Source: Chionoecetes opilio (Eukaryota; Arthropoda; Malacostraca; Decapoda; Majidae). Taken from it: DNA of 64,000 nucleotides. The DNA is taken from the NCBI GenBank assembly GCA_016584305.1, contig JACEEZ010024156.1:223827-287826 (forward strand). Reading direction: 5' to 3'. Of this stretch, positions 34,818 through 48,300 are shown in pieces. The first letter of the stretch is position 1, and every line of letters begins with the position of its first letter. A model generated the notes under the pieces. The model saw only the letters and a program-made list of their open reading frames with translations, was not told the DNA's origin and did not search any database. The position numbers were made by a program, and so were the translations under genes.

Positions 34818-35694
34818 CTTCAATTTGTAGAAAAAAACAACTCTTCACTGATAACTAGCTAAAATCATTGAAAACACTACATTTTATGGGTTTATAGCAA
34901 TGTGATAAATAAAACTACTTGTATATATACAATAACGGTACAGTTTACAAGAAACTATGAAAAACGCTTGCAATATACCGTTATATCACAATCAATAACC
35001 TCTTACTCTTCTATTTTATAGCTTAATGTAATGTAAGGTACTTATAGGTGCAAATTATTCTAAAAAAAGGATTGTATACATCAATTTGTAGAAAAACAGC
35101 TATATATCACCGATAACTAGCTAAAATCATTGAAAAGAACACATTTTGAGGATATTTAGCATCATCGTAAAGTAAATTCCTTCTATTTATGATATAACAC
35201 TACAATTTACAAGAGACTATGAACAACACGTGTAATATACAATTGTATCACAATATAGAGTCTCAAACTCCTATAATAAGCTTACAGTAGTTTAAAATAG
35301 CAATTTCTAACGAAAACAACTATAATACAACATTGTGAATTTCTCTATCAAAAAAAGACCTGAATAATGTCAATTTTGGATATTTTATAGCCCTTCAAAA
35401 ATACATTAAAACACTTGAAAAAACGTTGTTTTTAGGATTAAAATTAATACCTAAATTTCATGAAAAATACATATTTTAAGCTCATAAAATTGTAAAATAT
35501 AGTTGTGTAAAAGTGCTGAATAATGTCAAATTTCGACATTTTTTAGCCGTTCAAAATTACATTAAAATACTTGAATAAACTTTGTTTCTAAGATTAAAAT
35601 TGATACCTAAATTTCATGAAAAAAACATATTTTAGCTATTAATTTTGTAAAATATAGTTGTAGCAAATATCAAAAGCTATTTAGCTACAGATAT

Positions 35695-35985
35695 AAAGAA
35701 TATATACTTCAATTTGTAAAGAAAAAAAAATCTTCACTGAATAGCTAAAATCATTGAAACATACATTTTTAATGGGTTTATAGCAATATCATAATAAACT
35801 ACTTGATATAACAATAACGGTTACAGTTTAAAAGAAACTATGAAAAAAACGCTTGCATATACGTTATATATCATTATAAATACCTCTTACTTTTATGTTA
35901 TTAGCTATGTATTGTAAGCTACTTTAAAGGTGCAAATTTATTCATAAAAAAAAACCGATTGCTTTACATCAATTTTTGTAAAAAA
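35695..35985 (+). other. Patch of satA with dense single-base indels
   Basis: Here the normally stable satA text loses or gains a base every 10-20 bp: CACTGAATAGC for CACTGATAACTAGC, ACTTGATATAACAATAACGG, TTGCATATACGTTATATATC, TACTTTAAAGGTGC, TTATTCATAAAAAAAAACCG. Sequence on both sides is normal. The pattern, mostly homopolymer and dinucleotide indels confined to one window, looks like uncorrected long-read consensus rather than evolution. Confidence 0.7.
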
Positions 35986-37479
35986 CAGCTATATATCACC
36001 GTTAACTAGCAAAAATCATTGAAAAGAACACATTTTGAGGGTATAAAGCATTATCATAAGTTAAATTCCTTCTATTTATGATATCACACTACAATTTACA
36101 AGAAACTATGAACAACACGTGTAATATACAATTCTATCACAATATAGAGTCTCAAACTCCTATTATAAGCTTACAGTAGTTTAAAATAGCATTTTCTAAC
36201 GAAAACAACTATAATACCACATTCTGAATTTCTCTATCAAAATAGGGGCCGAATTATGTCATATTTCGACATTTTTTAACCCTTCAAAAATACATTAAAA
36301 TACTTGAAAAAACGTTTTTTTAAGATTAAAATTGATACCTAAATTTCTTATATGATATATATTTTTGGCTATTAATTTTGTAAAATATAGTTGTAGCAAA
36401 AATCAAAAGCTATTTAGCTACCGATATAAAGGAATATACTTCAATTTGTAGAAAAAAACAGCTCTTCACTGCTAACTAGCTAAAATCATTGAAAACACTA
36501 CATTTTATGGGTTTATAGCAATATGAAAATAAAACTACTTGTATATATACAATAACGCTACAGTTTACAAGAAACTATGAAAAACGCTTGCAATATACCG
36601 TTATATCACAATAAATAACCCTTTACTCTTCTATTTTATAGCTTAACGTAATGTAAGCTACTTATAGGTCAAATTATTCTAAAAAAAGGATTGTATACTT
36701 CAATTTGTTGAAAAACAGCTATATATCACCGATAACTAGCTAAAATCATTGAAAAGAACACATTTCGAGGGTATAAAGCATTATCGTAAGGTAAATTCCT
36801 TCTATTTATGATATAACACTACAATTTACAAGAGACTATGAAAAACACGTGTAATATACAGTTATATCACAATATAGAGTCTCAAACTCCTATTATAAGC
36901 TTACTGTAGTTTAAAATAGCATTTTCTAACGAAAACAACTATAATACCACATTTTGAATTTCTCTATCGAAAAATGGGCTGAATAATGTCAAATTTCGAC
37001 ATTTTTTAGCCTTTCAAAAATACATTAAAATACGTGAAAAAATGTTGTTTTTAAGATTAAAATTGATACCGAAATTTCATAAAAAAAACATATTTTTAGC
37101 TATTAATTTTGTAAAAAATTGTTTTAGCAAATATCAAAAAGCTATATTAAAGCGATATAAAGGAATATACTTCAATTTGTAGAAGAAAAAAACTCTTCAC
37201 TGATAACTAGCTAAAATCATTGTAAACACTACATTTTAGAGGTTTATAGCAATAAGATAAGTAAAACTACTTGTAAATATACAATAACGGTACAGTTTAC
37301 AAGAAACTTTGAAAAACGCTTGTAATATACAGTTATATCACAATAAATAACCTCTTTCTCTTCTATTTATTAGCTTTATGTAATGTAAGCTACTTATAGG
37401 TGCAAATTATTCTAAAAAAATGATTGTATATTTCAATTTGTTGGAAAACAGCTATATATCACCGATAACTAGCTAAAAT

Positions 37480-40400
37480 CATTGAAAAGAACACATTTTG
37501 AGAGTATAAAGCATTATTATAAGTTAAATTCCTTCTATTTATTATAGAACACTACAATTTACAAGAGACAATGAAAAACACGTGTAATATACAATTGTAT
37601 CACAATAAACAGTCTCAAACTCCTATTATAATCTTACAGTAGTTTAAAATAGCATTTTCTAACGAAAACAACTATAATACCACATTTTGAATTTCTCTAT
37701 CAAACTAAGGGCCGAATAATGTCAATTTTCGACATTTTTTAGCCATTCAAAAATACATTAAAACACTTGAAGAAAAGTTGTTTATAAGATTAAAATTGAT
37801 ACCTTGATTTCATGAAAAAAACTTATTTTCAGCTCATAATACTGTAAAATATAATTGTGTAAAAGTGCTTAATAATGTCATATTTCGACATTTTTTAGAC
37901 TTTCAGAAATACATTAAAATACTTGAAAAAACATTGTTTCTAAGATTAAAATCGATACCTAAGTTTCATGAAAAATACATATTCTTAGCTATTAATTATG
38001 TAAAATATTGATGTAGCAAATATCAAAAGCTATTTAGCTACAGATATAATGAAATATACTTCAATTTGTAGAAGAAAAAAAACTCTTCACTGATAACTAG
38101 CTAAAATCATTGAAAACACTACATTTTATGGGTTTATGGCAATATGATAAGTAAAACTATTTGTATATATACAATAACGGTACAGTTTACAAGAAACTAT
38201 GAAAAACGCTTGCAATATACCGTTATATTACAATAAATAACCTCTTACTCTTCTATTTATTAGCTTAATGTAATGTAAGCTAATTATAGGTGCAAATTAT
38301 TCTAAAAAAAGGATTTTATACTTCAATTTGTAGTAAAATCGCTATATATCACCGATAACTAGTTAAAATCATTGAAAAGAACACATTTTGAGGGTATAAA
38401 GCATTTTCATAAGTTAAACTCCTTCTATTTATGATAGAACACTACAATTTACAAGAAACTATGAAAAAAACGTGTATTATACAATTGTATCACAATATAG
38501 AGTCTCAAACCTCTATTATAAGCTTACAATAGTTTAATATAGCATTTTCTAACGAAAACAACTATAAATCCACATTTTGAAATTCTCTATCAAAAAAAGG
38601 GCTGAATAATGTCAATTTTGGACATTTTTTTAGCCCTGCGAAAATACATTAAAATACTTTTTATAACGTTGTTTTTTAAGATTATAATTGATACCTAAAT
38701 TTCATAAAAAAATACATATTTTTAGCTATTAATTTTGTATTATATAGTTGTAGCAAATATCAAAAGCTATTTAGCTACCGATATAAAGGAATATACTTCG
38801 ATTTGTTGAAAAAAACAGCTCATCACTGATAACTAGCTAAAATCATTGAAAACACAACATATAATGGGTTTATAGCAATATGATAAGTAAACTACTTGTA
38901 TATAGACAATAACGCTACAGTTTACAAGAAACTATGAAAAACGCTTGTAATATACCGTTATATCACAATAAATAACCTCTTAATCTTCTATTTTATAGCT
39001 TAAAGTAATGTAAGCTACTTATAGGTGCAATTTATTCTAAAAAAAGGATTGTATACTTCAATTTGTAGGAAAACAGCTATATATCACCGATAACTAGCTA
39101 AAATCATTGAAAAGAACACATTTTAAGGGTATAAAGCATTATCATGAGTTAAATTCAATCTATTTATGATATAACACTACAATATACAAGAAACTACGAA
39201 AAACACGTGTAATATACAATTGTTTCACAATATAGAGTCTCAAACTACTATTACATTAAAACACTTGAAAAAACGTTGTTTTTAAGATTAAAATATATAC
39301 CTAAATTTCATGCAAATTAAATATTTTAAGCTCATAATATTGTAAAATATAGTTGTGTAAAAGTGCTGAATAATATCAAATTTCGATATTTTTAAGCCCT
39401 TCATAAATACATTAAAATACATGAAAATACGTTGTTTTTAAGATTAAAATTGATTCCAAAATTTATTAAAAAATATCAATTTTATCTATTAATTTTGTAA
39501 AATATAGTTGTAGCAAATATCAAAAGCTATTTAGCTACCGATATAGAGGAATATACTTCTATTTGTAGAAAAAAACAGCTCTTCTCTGATAACTAGCTAA
39601 AATCATTGAAAACACTACATTTTATGGGTTTATTGCAATATGATAAGTAAAACTACTTGTATATATACAATAACGCTACAGTTTACAAGAAACTATGAAA
39701 AACGCTTGCAATATACCGTTATATCACAATAAATAACCTCTTACTCTTCTATGTTATAGCTTAATGTAATGTAAGCTAGTTATAGGAGCAAATTATTCTA
39801 AAAAAAGGATTTAATACTTCAATTTGTAGAAAAACAGCTATATATCACCGATAATTAGCTAAAATCATTGAAAAGAACACATTTTGAGAGTATAAAGCAT
39901 TATCATAAGTTAAATTCCTTCTATTTATTATAGAAAACTACAATTTACAAGAGACTATGAAAAACACGTGTAATATACAATTGTATCACAATAAACAGTT
40001 TCAAACTCCTATTATAATCCTACAGTAGTTTAAAATAGCATTTTCTAACGAAAACAACTATAATACCACATTTTGAATTTCTCTATCAAACTAAGGGCCG
40101 AATAATGTCAATTTTCGACATTTTTTAGCCATTCAAAAATACATTAAAACACTTGAAAAAAAGTTGTTTATAAGATTAAAATTGATACCTTGATTTCATG
40201 AAAAATACTTATTTTCAGCTCATAATACTGTAAAATATAATTGTGTAAAAGTGCTTAATAATGTCATATTTCGACATTTTTTAGACTTTCAGAAATACAT
40301 TAAAATACTTGAAAAAACATTGTTTCTAAGATTAAAATCGATACCTAAGTTTCATGAAAAATACATATTCTTAGCTATTAATTTTGTAAAATATTGATGT

Positions 40401-41155
40401 AGCAAATATCAAAAGCTATTTAGCTACAGATATAATGAAATATACTTCAATTTGTAGAAAAAAAACCCTCTTCACTGATAACTAGCTAAAATCATTGAAA
40501 ACACTACATTTTATGGGGTTATGGCAATATGATAAGTAAAACTATTTGTATATATACAATAACGGTACAGTTTACAAGAAACTATGAAAAACGCTTGCAA
40601 TATACCTTATATTACAATAAATAACCTCTTACTCTTCTATTTATTAGCTTAATGTAATGTAAGCTAATTATAGGTGCAAATTATTCTAAAAAAAGGATTT
40701 TATACTTCAATTTGTAGTAAAATCGCTATATATCACCGATAACTAGTTAAAATCATTGAAAAGAACACATTTTGAGGGTATAAAGCATTTTCATAAGTTA
40801 AACTCCTTCTATTTATGATAGAACACTACAATTTACAAGAAACTATGAAAAAAACGTGTAATATACAATTGTATCACAATATAGAGTCTCAAACTTCTAT
40901 TATAAGCTTACAATAGTTTAATATAGCATTTTCTAACGAAAACAACTATAAATCCACATTTTGAAATTCTCTATCAAAAAAAGGGCTGAATAATGTCAAT
41001 TTTGGATATTTTTTTAGCCCTGCGAAAATACATTAAATACTTTTTAAAACGTTGTTTTTTTAAGATTAAAATTGATACCTAAATTTCATAATAAAATACA
41101 TATTTTTAGCTATTAATTTTGTATAATATAGTTGTAGCAAATATCAAAAGCTATT
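37480..41155 (+). repeat. Higher-order duplication, offset about 2385 bp
   Basis: About 37480-38770 and 39866-41155 share uncommon variants: TTGAGAGTATAAAGC, ACTAAGGGCCGAATAATG, ACCTTGATTTCATG, TTCAGCTCATAATACTG, GTAAAATCGC and TAGCCCTGCGAAAATAC. A shorter pair, 39540-39865 and 41165-41490 (offset about 1624 bp), shares ATAGAGGAATATAC and GTTATAGGAGC. The array is thus a mosaic of overlapping multi-unit duplications. Confidence 0.75.
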
Positions 41156-44100
41156 TAGCTACCGATATAGAGGAATATACTTCAATTTGTAGAAAAAAAC
41201 AGCTCTTCTCTGATAACTAGCTAAAATCATTGAAAACACTACATTTTATGGGTTTATTGCAATATGATAAGTAAAACTACTTGTATATATACAATAACGC
41301 TACAGTTTACAAGAAACTATGAAAAACGCTTGCAATATACCGTTATATCACAATAAATAACCTCTTACTCTTCTATGTTATAGTTTAATGTAATGTAAGC
41401 TAGTTATAGGAGCAAATTATTCTAAAAAAGGATTTAATACTTCAATTTGTAGAAAAACAGCTATATATCACCGATAATTAGCTAAAATCATTGAAAAGAA
41501 CACATTTTGAGGGTATAAAGCATTATCGTAAGGTAAATTCCTTCTATTTATGATATAACACTACAATTTACAAGAGACTAAGAAAAACACGTGTAATATA
41601 CAATTGTATCACAATATAGGGTCTCAAACTCCTATTATAAGCTTAAAGTAGTTTAAAATAGCATTTTCTAACGAAAACAACTATAATACCAGATTATGAA
41701 TTTCTCTATCAAAAAAAGGGCTGAATAATGTCCATTTTCGACATTTTTTAGCCCTTCAAAAATATATTAAAACACTTGAAAAAATGTTGTTTTTAAGATT
41801 AAATTTGATACCTCAATTTCGTGATAAATACATATTTTAACCTCATAATATCGTAAAATATAGTTGTGTAAAAGTGCTGAATAATGTCATATTTCGACTT
41901 TTTTTAGCCCTTCCAAAATACATTAAAATACTTGAAAAAACGTTGTTTTTAGGATTAAAATTGATACCTAAATCTCATAAAAAATATATATTTTTAGCTA
42001 TTAATTTTGTAAAATATAGTTGTAGCAAATATCAAAAGCTATTTAGCTACCAATATAAAGGAATATACTTCAATTTGTAGGATAAAAACAGCTCCTCACT
42101 GATAACTAGCTAAAATCATTGAAAACACTACATTTTATGGGTTTATAGCAATATGATAAGTAAACTACTTATATATAGACAATAACGCTACAGTTTACAA
42201 GAAACTATCAAAAACACTTGCAATATACCGTTATATCACAATACGTAACCTCTTAATCTTCTATTTCATAGCTTAATGTAATGTAAGCTACTTATAGGTG
42301 CAAATTATTCTAAAAAAAGGATTGTATACATTCAATTTGTAGGAAAACTGCTATATATCACCGATAACTAGCAAAAATCTTTATGAATAACACATTTTGA
42401 GGGTATAAAGCATTATCATAAGTTAAATTCCTTCTATTTATGATATAACACTACAATATACAAGAAACTATGAAAAACACGTGTAATATACATTGTATCA
42501 CAATATAGAGTCTCAAACTCCTTTTATAAGCTTACAGTAGTTAAAATAGCATTTTCTAACGAAAACAACTATAATACCACATTTTGAATTTCTCTATCAA
42601 AAATAGGGCTGAATAATTTCAATATTCGACATTTTTTAGCTCCTCAAAAATACATTAAAACACTTGAAAAAATGTTGTTTTTTAGATTAAAATTGATACC
42701 TAAATTTCATGAAAAATACATATTTTAAGCTCATAATATTGTAAGTTATAGTTGTGTAAAAGTGTTGAATAATGTCATATATCTACTTTTTTTAGCCTTT
42801 CAAAAATACATTAAAATCCTTGAAAAAATGTTGTTTTTAGGATTAAAATTGATACCTAAATTTAATAAAAAATAAATATTTATAGCTATAAATTTTGTAA
42901 AATATAGTTTTAGCAAATATGAAAAGCTATTAAGCTACCGATATAAAGGACTATACTTCTTTTGTAGGAAAAAACAGCTCTTCACTGATTACTAGCTAAT
43001 ATCATTGAAAACACTACATTATATGGGTATATAGCAAAATCATAAGTAAAAATACTTATATATATACAATAACGCTACAGTTTACAAGAAAATATGAAAA
43101 ACGCTTGCAATATACCGTTATATCACAATAAATAACCTCTTACTCTTCTATTTTATAGGTTAATGTAATGTAAGCTACGGTGCAAATTATTCTAAAAAAA
43201 GAATTGTATACATCAATTTGTAGAAAAACTGCTATATATCACCGATAACTAGCTAAAATCATTGAAAAGAACATATTTTGAGGATATTTAGCATCATCGT
43301 AAAGTAAATTCCTTCTATTTATGATATAACACTACAATTTACAAGAGACTATGAAAAACACGTGTAATATACAATTGTATAACAATATAGTCTCAAACTC
43401 CTATAATAAGCTTACAGTAGTTTAAAATAGCATTTTCTAACGAAAAAAACTATAATACAACATTGTGAATTTCTCTATCAAAAAAAGACTTGAATAATGT
43501 CACTTTTCGATATTTTATAGCCGTTCAAAATTACATTAAAACACTTGAAAAAACGTTGTTTTTAGGATTATAATTAATACCTAAATTTCATGAAAAATAC
43601 ATATTTTAAGCTCATAAAATTGTAAAATATAGTTGTGTAAAAGAGCATAATAATATCAAATTTCGACATATTTTTAGCGTTTCTAAAATACATTAAAATA
43701 CTTGAAAAAACGCTGTTTATAAGATTAAAATTAATACTTAAATTTAAAGAAAAATACATATTTTTAGCTCATAATATTGTAAAATATAGTTGCGTAAAAG
43801 TGCTTAATAATGTCAAATTTCGACATTTTTTAGCCTTTCAAAATTACATTAAAATACTTGAAAAAACTTTGTTTTTAAGATTAAAATTGATACCTAAATT
43901 TCATGAAAAATACATATTTTTAGCTATTAATTTTGTAAAATATAGTTTTAGCAAATATCAAAAGCTATTTAGCTACCGATATAGAGGAATATACTTCAAT
44001 TTGTAGAAAAAAACAGCTCTTTTCTGATAACTAGCTAAAATCATTGAAAACACTACATTTTATGGGTTTATTGCAATATGATAAGTAAAACTACTTGTAT

Positions 44101-45397
44101 ATATAAAATAACGGTACAGTTTACAAGAAACTATGAAAAACGCTTGCAAAATACCGTTATATCACAATAAATAACCTCTTACACTTCTATTTATTAACTT
44201 AATGTAATGTAAGATTGGTGCAAGTAAGGTGCAAATTATTCTAAAAAAAGAATTGTATACATCAATTTGTAGGAAAACTGCTATATATGACCGATAACTA
44301 CTAAAATCAATTAAAAGAACACATTTTGAGTGTATAAAGCATTATCATAAGTTAAATTCCTTTTATTTATGATATAACACTACAATATACAAGAAACTAT
44401 GAACAACACGTGTAATATACAATTCTATCACAATATAGAGTCTCAAGCTCCTATTATAAGCTTACAGTAGTTTAAAATAGCATTTTCTACCGAAAACAAC
44501 TATAATACCACATTCTGAATTTCTCTATCAAAAAAGGGGCTGAATAATGTCAATTTTCGACTTTTTTTAGCCATTCAAAAATACATTAAAACACTTGAAA
44601 AAACGTTGTTTTTAAGATTAAAATTGATACCTAAATTTCATGAAAAATACATATTTTAAGCTCATAATATTGTAGAATATAGTTGTGTAAAAGTGATGAA
44701 TAATGTCATATATCGACATTCTTTAGCCCTTCAAAAATACATTAAAATACTTGAAAAAACGTTTTTTTATGATTAAAATTGATACCTAAATTTCATAAAA
44801 GAAATATATTTTTAGCTATTAATTTTGTAAAATATGGTTGTAGCAAATATCAAAAGCTATTTAGCTACCGATATAAAGGAATATACTTCAATTTGTAGAA
44901 AAAAAACAGCTCATCACTGATAACTAGCTAAAATCATTGAAAACACTGCATTTTATGGCAAATTATTTTTTGGCAAAATCATAAGTAAAACTACTTGTAT
45001 ATATACAATAACGCTACAGTGTACAAGAAACTATGAAAAACGCCTGCAATATACCGTTATATCACAATAAATAACCTCTTACTCTTCTATTTTATAGCTT
45101 AATGTAATGTAACCTACTTATAGATCAAATTATTCTAAAAAAAGTATTGAATACTTCAATATGTTGAAAAACAGCTATATATCACCGATAACTAGCTAAA
45201 ATCATTGAAAAGAACACATTTCGAGGGTATAAAGCATTATCGTTAGGTAAATTCCTTCTATTTATGATATAACACTACAATTTACATGAGACTATGAAAA
45301 ACACGTGTAATATACAATTGTATCACAATTTAGAGTCTCAAACTCCTATTATAAGCTTACAGTAGTTTAAAATAACATTTTCTAACTAATTTTCTAA

Positions 45398-48300
45398 TTT
45401 TGTGGGATTTTGCAGCCAGCAGGTATTTTAATTTTTATTTACATATATAAGTAAAAATGAATGAAGTATAAATTGTGTATAATGACGGTGTAAATACTGG
45501 TTATTCAATGTAATTTTCCCAGTGATGAATATTAGTGGAATGTTTGTATGCATTTATAAAGCGTAAATAAGCAAACTGTCGTAAGAAATAGCTTTAAGAG
45601 TCGAATATCGGCAAACAAAGGATTCATGATCGCCATCAGTAGAAGCCCCTATAAACCGAGTTGCATCCAAATAGGGAGATATTTATTTTCAGCCAAAATC
45701 TGCAGGCTATGATGGGTCCAGGAATTTTTTTGGGAAATCACATTTTCATTAATATCACAGTAACCATACACGTAAGGAGAAAATGGTATTGAACATAAAA
45801 GATGCAGCTTTTGAAAGCCAATCCGGTGGTATACGTGGAAGTGAAATTCATGCATAAATGAAGGCAAAAATAAATTGTTTTTAAAAACTAAAAAAAAAGA
45901 TATATCTCGAGAATGTGACATGTTAGGACTAAGCGGACTGTGCCATTGCGTAAATCTTGTCAAACCGGACAAAAAGTATTTGAGTCTTTTTTCTGTTTTG
46001 ATCAATAGTTTAGTCGGAAAAGGCCAAAAACCATATGAGGCCAAAATTTAGAGGAATTTTGCAGCCAGAAAAAAAGATTTTTTTTATTTACATATATACG
46101 TATAAATGCTCTCAGTAATAATTGTGTAGAATGACGCAGTACATATTTGTTAGTCAATGGAATTTTCCCAGTGATGAATGTTAGTGGAGATTAAGTAATG
46201 TTTGTATGCATTTATATGGCGTAAATAAGCAAAGTGATGTACGAAATAGCTTTAAGAATCGAAGATCGGCAAACAAAGGACAGATTCGGGATCGCCATCA
46301 GTAGAAACCCCTATAAACCGAGTTTCATTAAAATAGGGATATATTTATTTACGGCCAAAATCTGCAGGCTACGGTCCAGGAATTTTTTTGGGAAATCACA
46401 TTTTCATTAATATCACAGTAACCATACACGTAAGTAGAAAATGGTTGCAACTATAAAAGATGCAGCAGTTCAAGGCAGATCCGGTGGTATAAGCGGAAGT
46501 GAAATTCATGTATAAATGAAGGTACAAATCAATGGTTTTTAAAAATATAAAAAACCATATATCTCTAGTGTGTGACATGTTAGGACTAAACAGAATGTGC
46601 CATTGCGTAGATCACGTCGAACCGGACAAAAAGTATTTGTTTGTCTTTTTTCTGTTTATATCAATAGTTTAGTCGGAAAATGCCAAAAACCAAATACGGC
46701 CAAGATTTTGAGAATTTTGCAGCCATAAAAAAAGATTTTTTTTATTTACATATATACGTAAAAAGGATTTCTGTAATAATTGTGTATAATGACGAAGTAA
46801 TTACTTAGTATTCAATGTAATTTTCCCAGTGATGTATATTAGTGGAGATTGAGTAATGTTTGTATTCATTTATATAACGTAAATAAGCAAACTGATGGAA
46901 GAAAAAGCTTTAAGAATCGAAGATCGGCAAATAAAGGCCAGATTCGTGATCGCCATCAGTAGAAGCCCCTATAATCCGAGGTGCATCCAAATAGGGAGAT
47001 ATTTATTTAAGGCCAAAATCTGCATGTTACGGTCCAGGATTTTTTTTGGGAAATCACATTTTCATTAATATCACAGTAACCATACACGTAAGGAGAAAAT
47101 GGTATTGTACATAAGAGATGCAGCTTTTGAAAGCCAATTCGGTGGTATTCGCGGAAGTGAAATTCATGCATAAATGAAGGCACAAATCAATTGTTTTTAA
47201 AAACTAAAAAAACGATATATCTCGAGAATGTGACATGTTAAGACTAAACGAGCTGTGCCATTGCGTAAATCTTGTCAAACCGGACAAAAAGTATATACGT
47301 CTTTTCTCTGTTTTGAACAATAGTTTAGTCGGAAAAGGCCAAAAAGCAAATGAGGCCAAAATTTAGAAGAATTTTGCAGCCAGAATTTTTTTATTTTTTT
47401 ATTTACATATATACGTAAAAAGGATCTCAGTAATAATTGTGTATAATGACGCAGTAATTACTTATTGATCAATGTAATTTTCCTAGTGATGTATATTAGT
47501 GGAGATTCAGTAATGTTTGTATGCATTTATATGGCGTAAATAAGCAAACTGATGGAAGAAATAGCTTTAAGAATCGAAGATCGGCAAACAAAGGCCAGAT
47601 TCGTGATCGCCATCAGTAGAAGCCCCTATAATCCGAGGTGCATCCAAATAAAGAGATATTTATTTTCGGCCAAAATCTGCAGCTATGTGGTCCAGGAATT
47701 TTTTTGGGAAATCACATTTTCATTAATATCACAGTAACCATACACGTAAAGAGAAAATGGTATTGAACATAAAAGATGCAGCTTTTGAAAGCCAATCCGG
47801 TGATATACGCTGAAGTGAAATTCATGCATAAATGAAGGCACAAATCAATTGTTTTTAAAAACTAAAAAAAAACTTATATCTCGAGAATGTGACATGTTAA
47901 GACTAAATGGACTGTGCCATTGCGTAAACCTTGTCAAACCGGACAAAAAGTACTTGTGTCTTTTTTCTGTTTTGATCAATAGTTTAGTCAGAAAAGGCCA
48001 AAAACCAAATGAGGCCAAAATTTAGAGGAATTTTGCAGCCAGAAAAAAAGATTTTTTTTATATACATATATACGTAAAAATGCTTTATGTAATAATTGTG
48101 TAGAATGACGCAGTACATACTTGTTATTCAATGGAATTTTCCCATTAATGAAAGTTAGTGGAGATTAAGTAATGTTTGTATGCATTTATGGTGCGTAAAT
48201 AAGCAAAGTGATGTACGAAATAGCTTTAAGAATCTAAGATCGGCAAACAAAGGCCAGATTCGGGATCGCCATTAGTAGAAGCCCCTATAAACCGAGTTTC

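Larger units (their letters stand above)
34818..45386 (+). repeat. SatA satellite array 4
   Basis: Anchors lie near 34996, 35880, 36616, 37348, 38238, 38973, 39734, 40622, 41358, 42246, 43133, 44172 and 45072. Spacings are about 884, 736, 732, 890, 735, 761, 888, 736, 888, 887, 1039 and 900. The 761-bp unit is a two-module unit with a deletion of about 126 bp at 39252. One-module units are commoner here than in array 2. Longer duplications are listed separately. The array ends at TTTTCTAAC, where satB block 2 begins. Confidence 0.95.
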
